A DNA stretch of 5,649 nucleotides from contig JAEWEN010000071.1 in the NCBI GenBank assembly GCA_023389275.1, forward strand, positions 1 through 5,649, in the 5' to 3' direction. Position 1 is the first letter of the stretch. Each line of letters begins with the position of its first letter. Position numbers and translations under genes: made by a program. The DNA is from Bacillota bacterium (lineage in GTDB: Bacteria > Bacillota > Clostridia > Clostridiales > Caloramatoraceae). The notes beneath the pieces were generated by a model that saw nothing but the letters and a program-made list of their open reading frames with translations, was not told the origin of the DNA and made no database searches. This document shows, in pieces, positions 4,745 through 5,649 of this stretch.

Positions 4745-5440
4745 ATGAGTTGTAGATGCAGAGGAAATAGAGGATCAAGAAGAAGAGAGGAAGAAAGAAA
4801 CTGCTTTAAAGGTGAATTTTCAGGTAGCTTTGATGAGTGCTCAGAATTCGATAACTGGGAAGATGCTTGCTACGATGAAGATCCTTGTTGTGAGGTAGAA
4901 GATGACTGTGCTGGAGGAAGAGGCAGAGGTGGAAAAGGAAGAAGTGAATGTTTAAAAGAACAACCAAAAAGATCAAATAGATCTTATATAATTGGCAACA
5001 GCGTTAATGTAGAAATTGGAAGATGTGACACAGAAGTTAAAGCTAAAATTGTTGTTCAAGAAAGAGATTCAGTTAGAATTTGGGGACAAGTAGTAGATTG
5101 TAATAATTGCCCAGTACCTTATGCTTTAGTAAAACTTTTAAAAGAAGGATGTAACTGCGAACTAAAAAGTGTTGCACACACAATGACAGACTGTACAGGA
5201 TGTTATCAATTTGATGTTTGTCCAGAAAGAGACGGAGCAGAATTTGTTATATTAGCAGGTAAAGATGCAGAAAGTAGAGAAAGTGTTGCTTCATCAGGAA
5301 TAGCTGATAACAATTGTAGATGTTTATGTAAAAATGGACCAAAACCATGTCATGGTGGACACGGAGGTCATGGTGGACATGGCGAACATGGTGGCTCAAA
5401 ACACTATAAATGCAAATGCGTATGTAAATGTAGAAGATAA
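4745..5440 (+). CDS. Cys-rich protein with carboxypeptidase-regulatory-like domain and His-Gly tail; probable exosporium/coat protein
   Basis: This 231-residue protein has 25 cysteines (about 11%) and no signal peptide or membrane segment. Residues 1-19 are Arg-rich with C-R-C near the start. Residues 20-55 are acidic and Cys-rich, including a C-C pair at 48-49. Residues 56-80 are basic and glycine-rich. Residues ~81-172 form a beta module: R-I-W-G-Q-V-V-D-C-N-N-C-P-V-P-Y-A-L-V-K (111-130), then M-T-D-C-T-G-C-Y-Q-F-D-V-C-P (147-160). This reads like the G-x-V-x-D-x-x-x-x-P-V-x-x-A-x-V...T-D-x-x-G-x-Y-x-F-x-V pattern of carboxypeptidase regulatory-like (transthyretin-like) domains, with cysteines inserted at turns. 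The tail is C-R-C-L-C, then HGGHGGHGGHGEHGG (203-217), then K-C-K-C-V-C-K-C-R-R. Disulfide cross-linking and metal binding are plausible. Known parallels in kind are clostridial Cys-rich exosporium proteins such as CdeC and CsxA, but I cannot claim orthology. It is paralogous to the preceding gene and ends before a strong terminator. Confidence 0.8.
   Translation: MSCRCRGNRGSRRREEERNCFKGEFSGSFDECSEFDNWEDACYDEDPCCEVEDDCAGGRGRGGKGRSECLKEQPKRSNRSYIIGNSVNVEIGRCDTEVKAKIVVQERDSVRIWGQVVDCNNCPVPYALVKLLKEGCNCELKSVAHTMTDCTGCYQFDVCPERDGAEFVILAGKDAESRESVASSGIADNNCRCLCKNGPKPCHGGHGGHGGHGEHGGSKHYKCKCVCKCRR
5351..5395 (+). repeat. His-Gly-Gly coding repeat in the Cys-rich protein tail
   Basis: Five tandem three-codon units encode H-G-G, H-G-G, H-G-G, H-G-E, H-G-G. 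Third positions vary between units (CAT/CAC, GGT/GGA/GGC), so the peptide rather than the DNA repeat appears preserved. The repeat lies between the C-R-C-L-C cluster and the final C-x-C-x-C-x-C tail. Such repeats can change length by slippage. Confidence 0.85.
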
Positions 5441-5460
5441 GTAATAAATTATAATTTAAG

Positions 5461-5499
5461 AATTAGATAGTCTAAAAATTAGACTATCTAATTTTTTTT
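5461..5499 (+). terminator. Rho-independent terminator of the Cys-rich gene pair
   Basis: The 15-base arm AATTAGATAGTCTAA (5461-5475) pairs perfectly with 5479-5493 around an AAA loop, and the T run continues to 5499. It lies 20 bases after the second gene's stop codon and 12 bases before the rRNA promoter, so it insulates the two transcription units. Confidence 0.93.
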
Positions 5500-5510
5500 C
5501 AAAAATAGTG

Positions 5511-5539
5511 TTGACATTAATAAATTTATCTTATATAAT
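5511..5539 (+). promoter_or_regulatory. Consensus sigma-A promoter of the downstream rRNA operon
   Basis: TTGACA (5511-5516) and TATAAT (5534-5539) are both perfect hexamers with an ideal 17-bp spacer. A short A-tract (about 5501-5507) upstream may help as an UP-like element. Transcription should start near 5546. The leader that follows has typical rRNA-operon features, so this drives a 16S-23S-5S operon beyond the window. Confidence 0.92.
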
Positions 5540-5545
5540 AATTTA

Positions 5546-5649
5546 TGTCGCTAAGGAAAACGACACTTGGTCATTGAAAACTAAACAGTAATCATAGCGA
5601 GCGTACAATAATTTTTGTAACTTTTAGTAAAAAGTTTCATCTGAGAAAC
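5546..5649 (+). promoter_or_regulatory. rRNA operon leader with boxA-like antitermination element
   Basis: TGGTCATTGAAAACTAAACA (5568-5587) closely resembles the Bacillus/Clostridium rRNA leader sequence of the type TTCTTTGAAAACTAAACA, which carries the boxA element bound by NusB-NusE for rRNA antitermination. A small hairpin TGTCG/CGACA (5546-5550/5561-5565) precedes it, and AACTTTT-AGTA-AAAAGTT (5619-5636) follows. The mature 16S start is not reached within the window. Confidence 0.75.

Overview
The window comes from an AT-rich, Gram-positive, endospore-forming Clostridia-type genome. This is inferred from the base composition, strong AGGAGG-type ribosome binding sites, U-tailed hairpin terminators, a DUF896 (YnzC-type) gene, a 552-residue clostridial-style glutamyl-tRNA synthetase and cysteine-rich proteins that resemble spore-surface components. 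I cannot name the species.

Layout. Positions 1-113 are the tail of a ribosomal RNA operon: the last ~28 bases of 5S rRNA, then tRNA-Asn(GUU) with an encoded CCA, closed by a hairpin terminator (149-190). A small DUF896 gene (245-448) follows, with its own terminator (503-538). Next is gltX (577-2235), facing glnS on the minus strand (2258-3922). The two synthetase genes converge on one perfect 30-bp palindrome that works as a two-way terminator and also contains the glnS stop codon. A gene-free stretch (3936-4264) holds an AT-rich hairpin and a near-perfect direct duplication of 70 bp (4100-4169 and 4191-4260). This duplication lies directly upstream of two small genes for cysteine-rich proteins (4298-4684 and 4745-5440). 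A 15-bp-stem terminator (5461-5499) ends that pair. Twelve bases later comes a consensus promoter (TTGACA, 17 bp, TATAAT) and a leader with a boxA-like element, which is the start of another rRNA operon whose 16S gene lies beyond the window.

How it works together. Two themes are separated by rRNA operons that point the same way. The first is tRNA supply: tRNA-Asn, GluRS and GlnRS. Having GlnRS means this Firmicute can charge tRNA-Gln directly, and not only through the GatCAB transamidation route. The second, and the most novel part, is the cysteine-rich pair. The two proteins share a module that lines up without gaps from a Tyr to an I-W-G-x-V motif and continues into a transthyretin/carboxypeptidase-regulatory-like beta fold. 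In the second protein this module is flanked by Cys-rich, charged and His-Gly-Gly-repeat arms. I infer a cross-linked spore coat or exosporium structural pair, probably one transcription unit under the duplicated upstream element. The sequence alone does not prove this.
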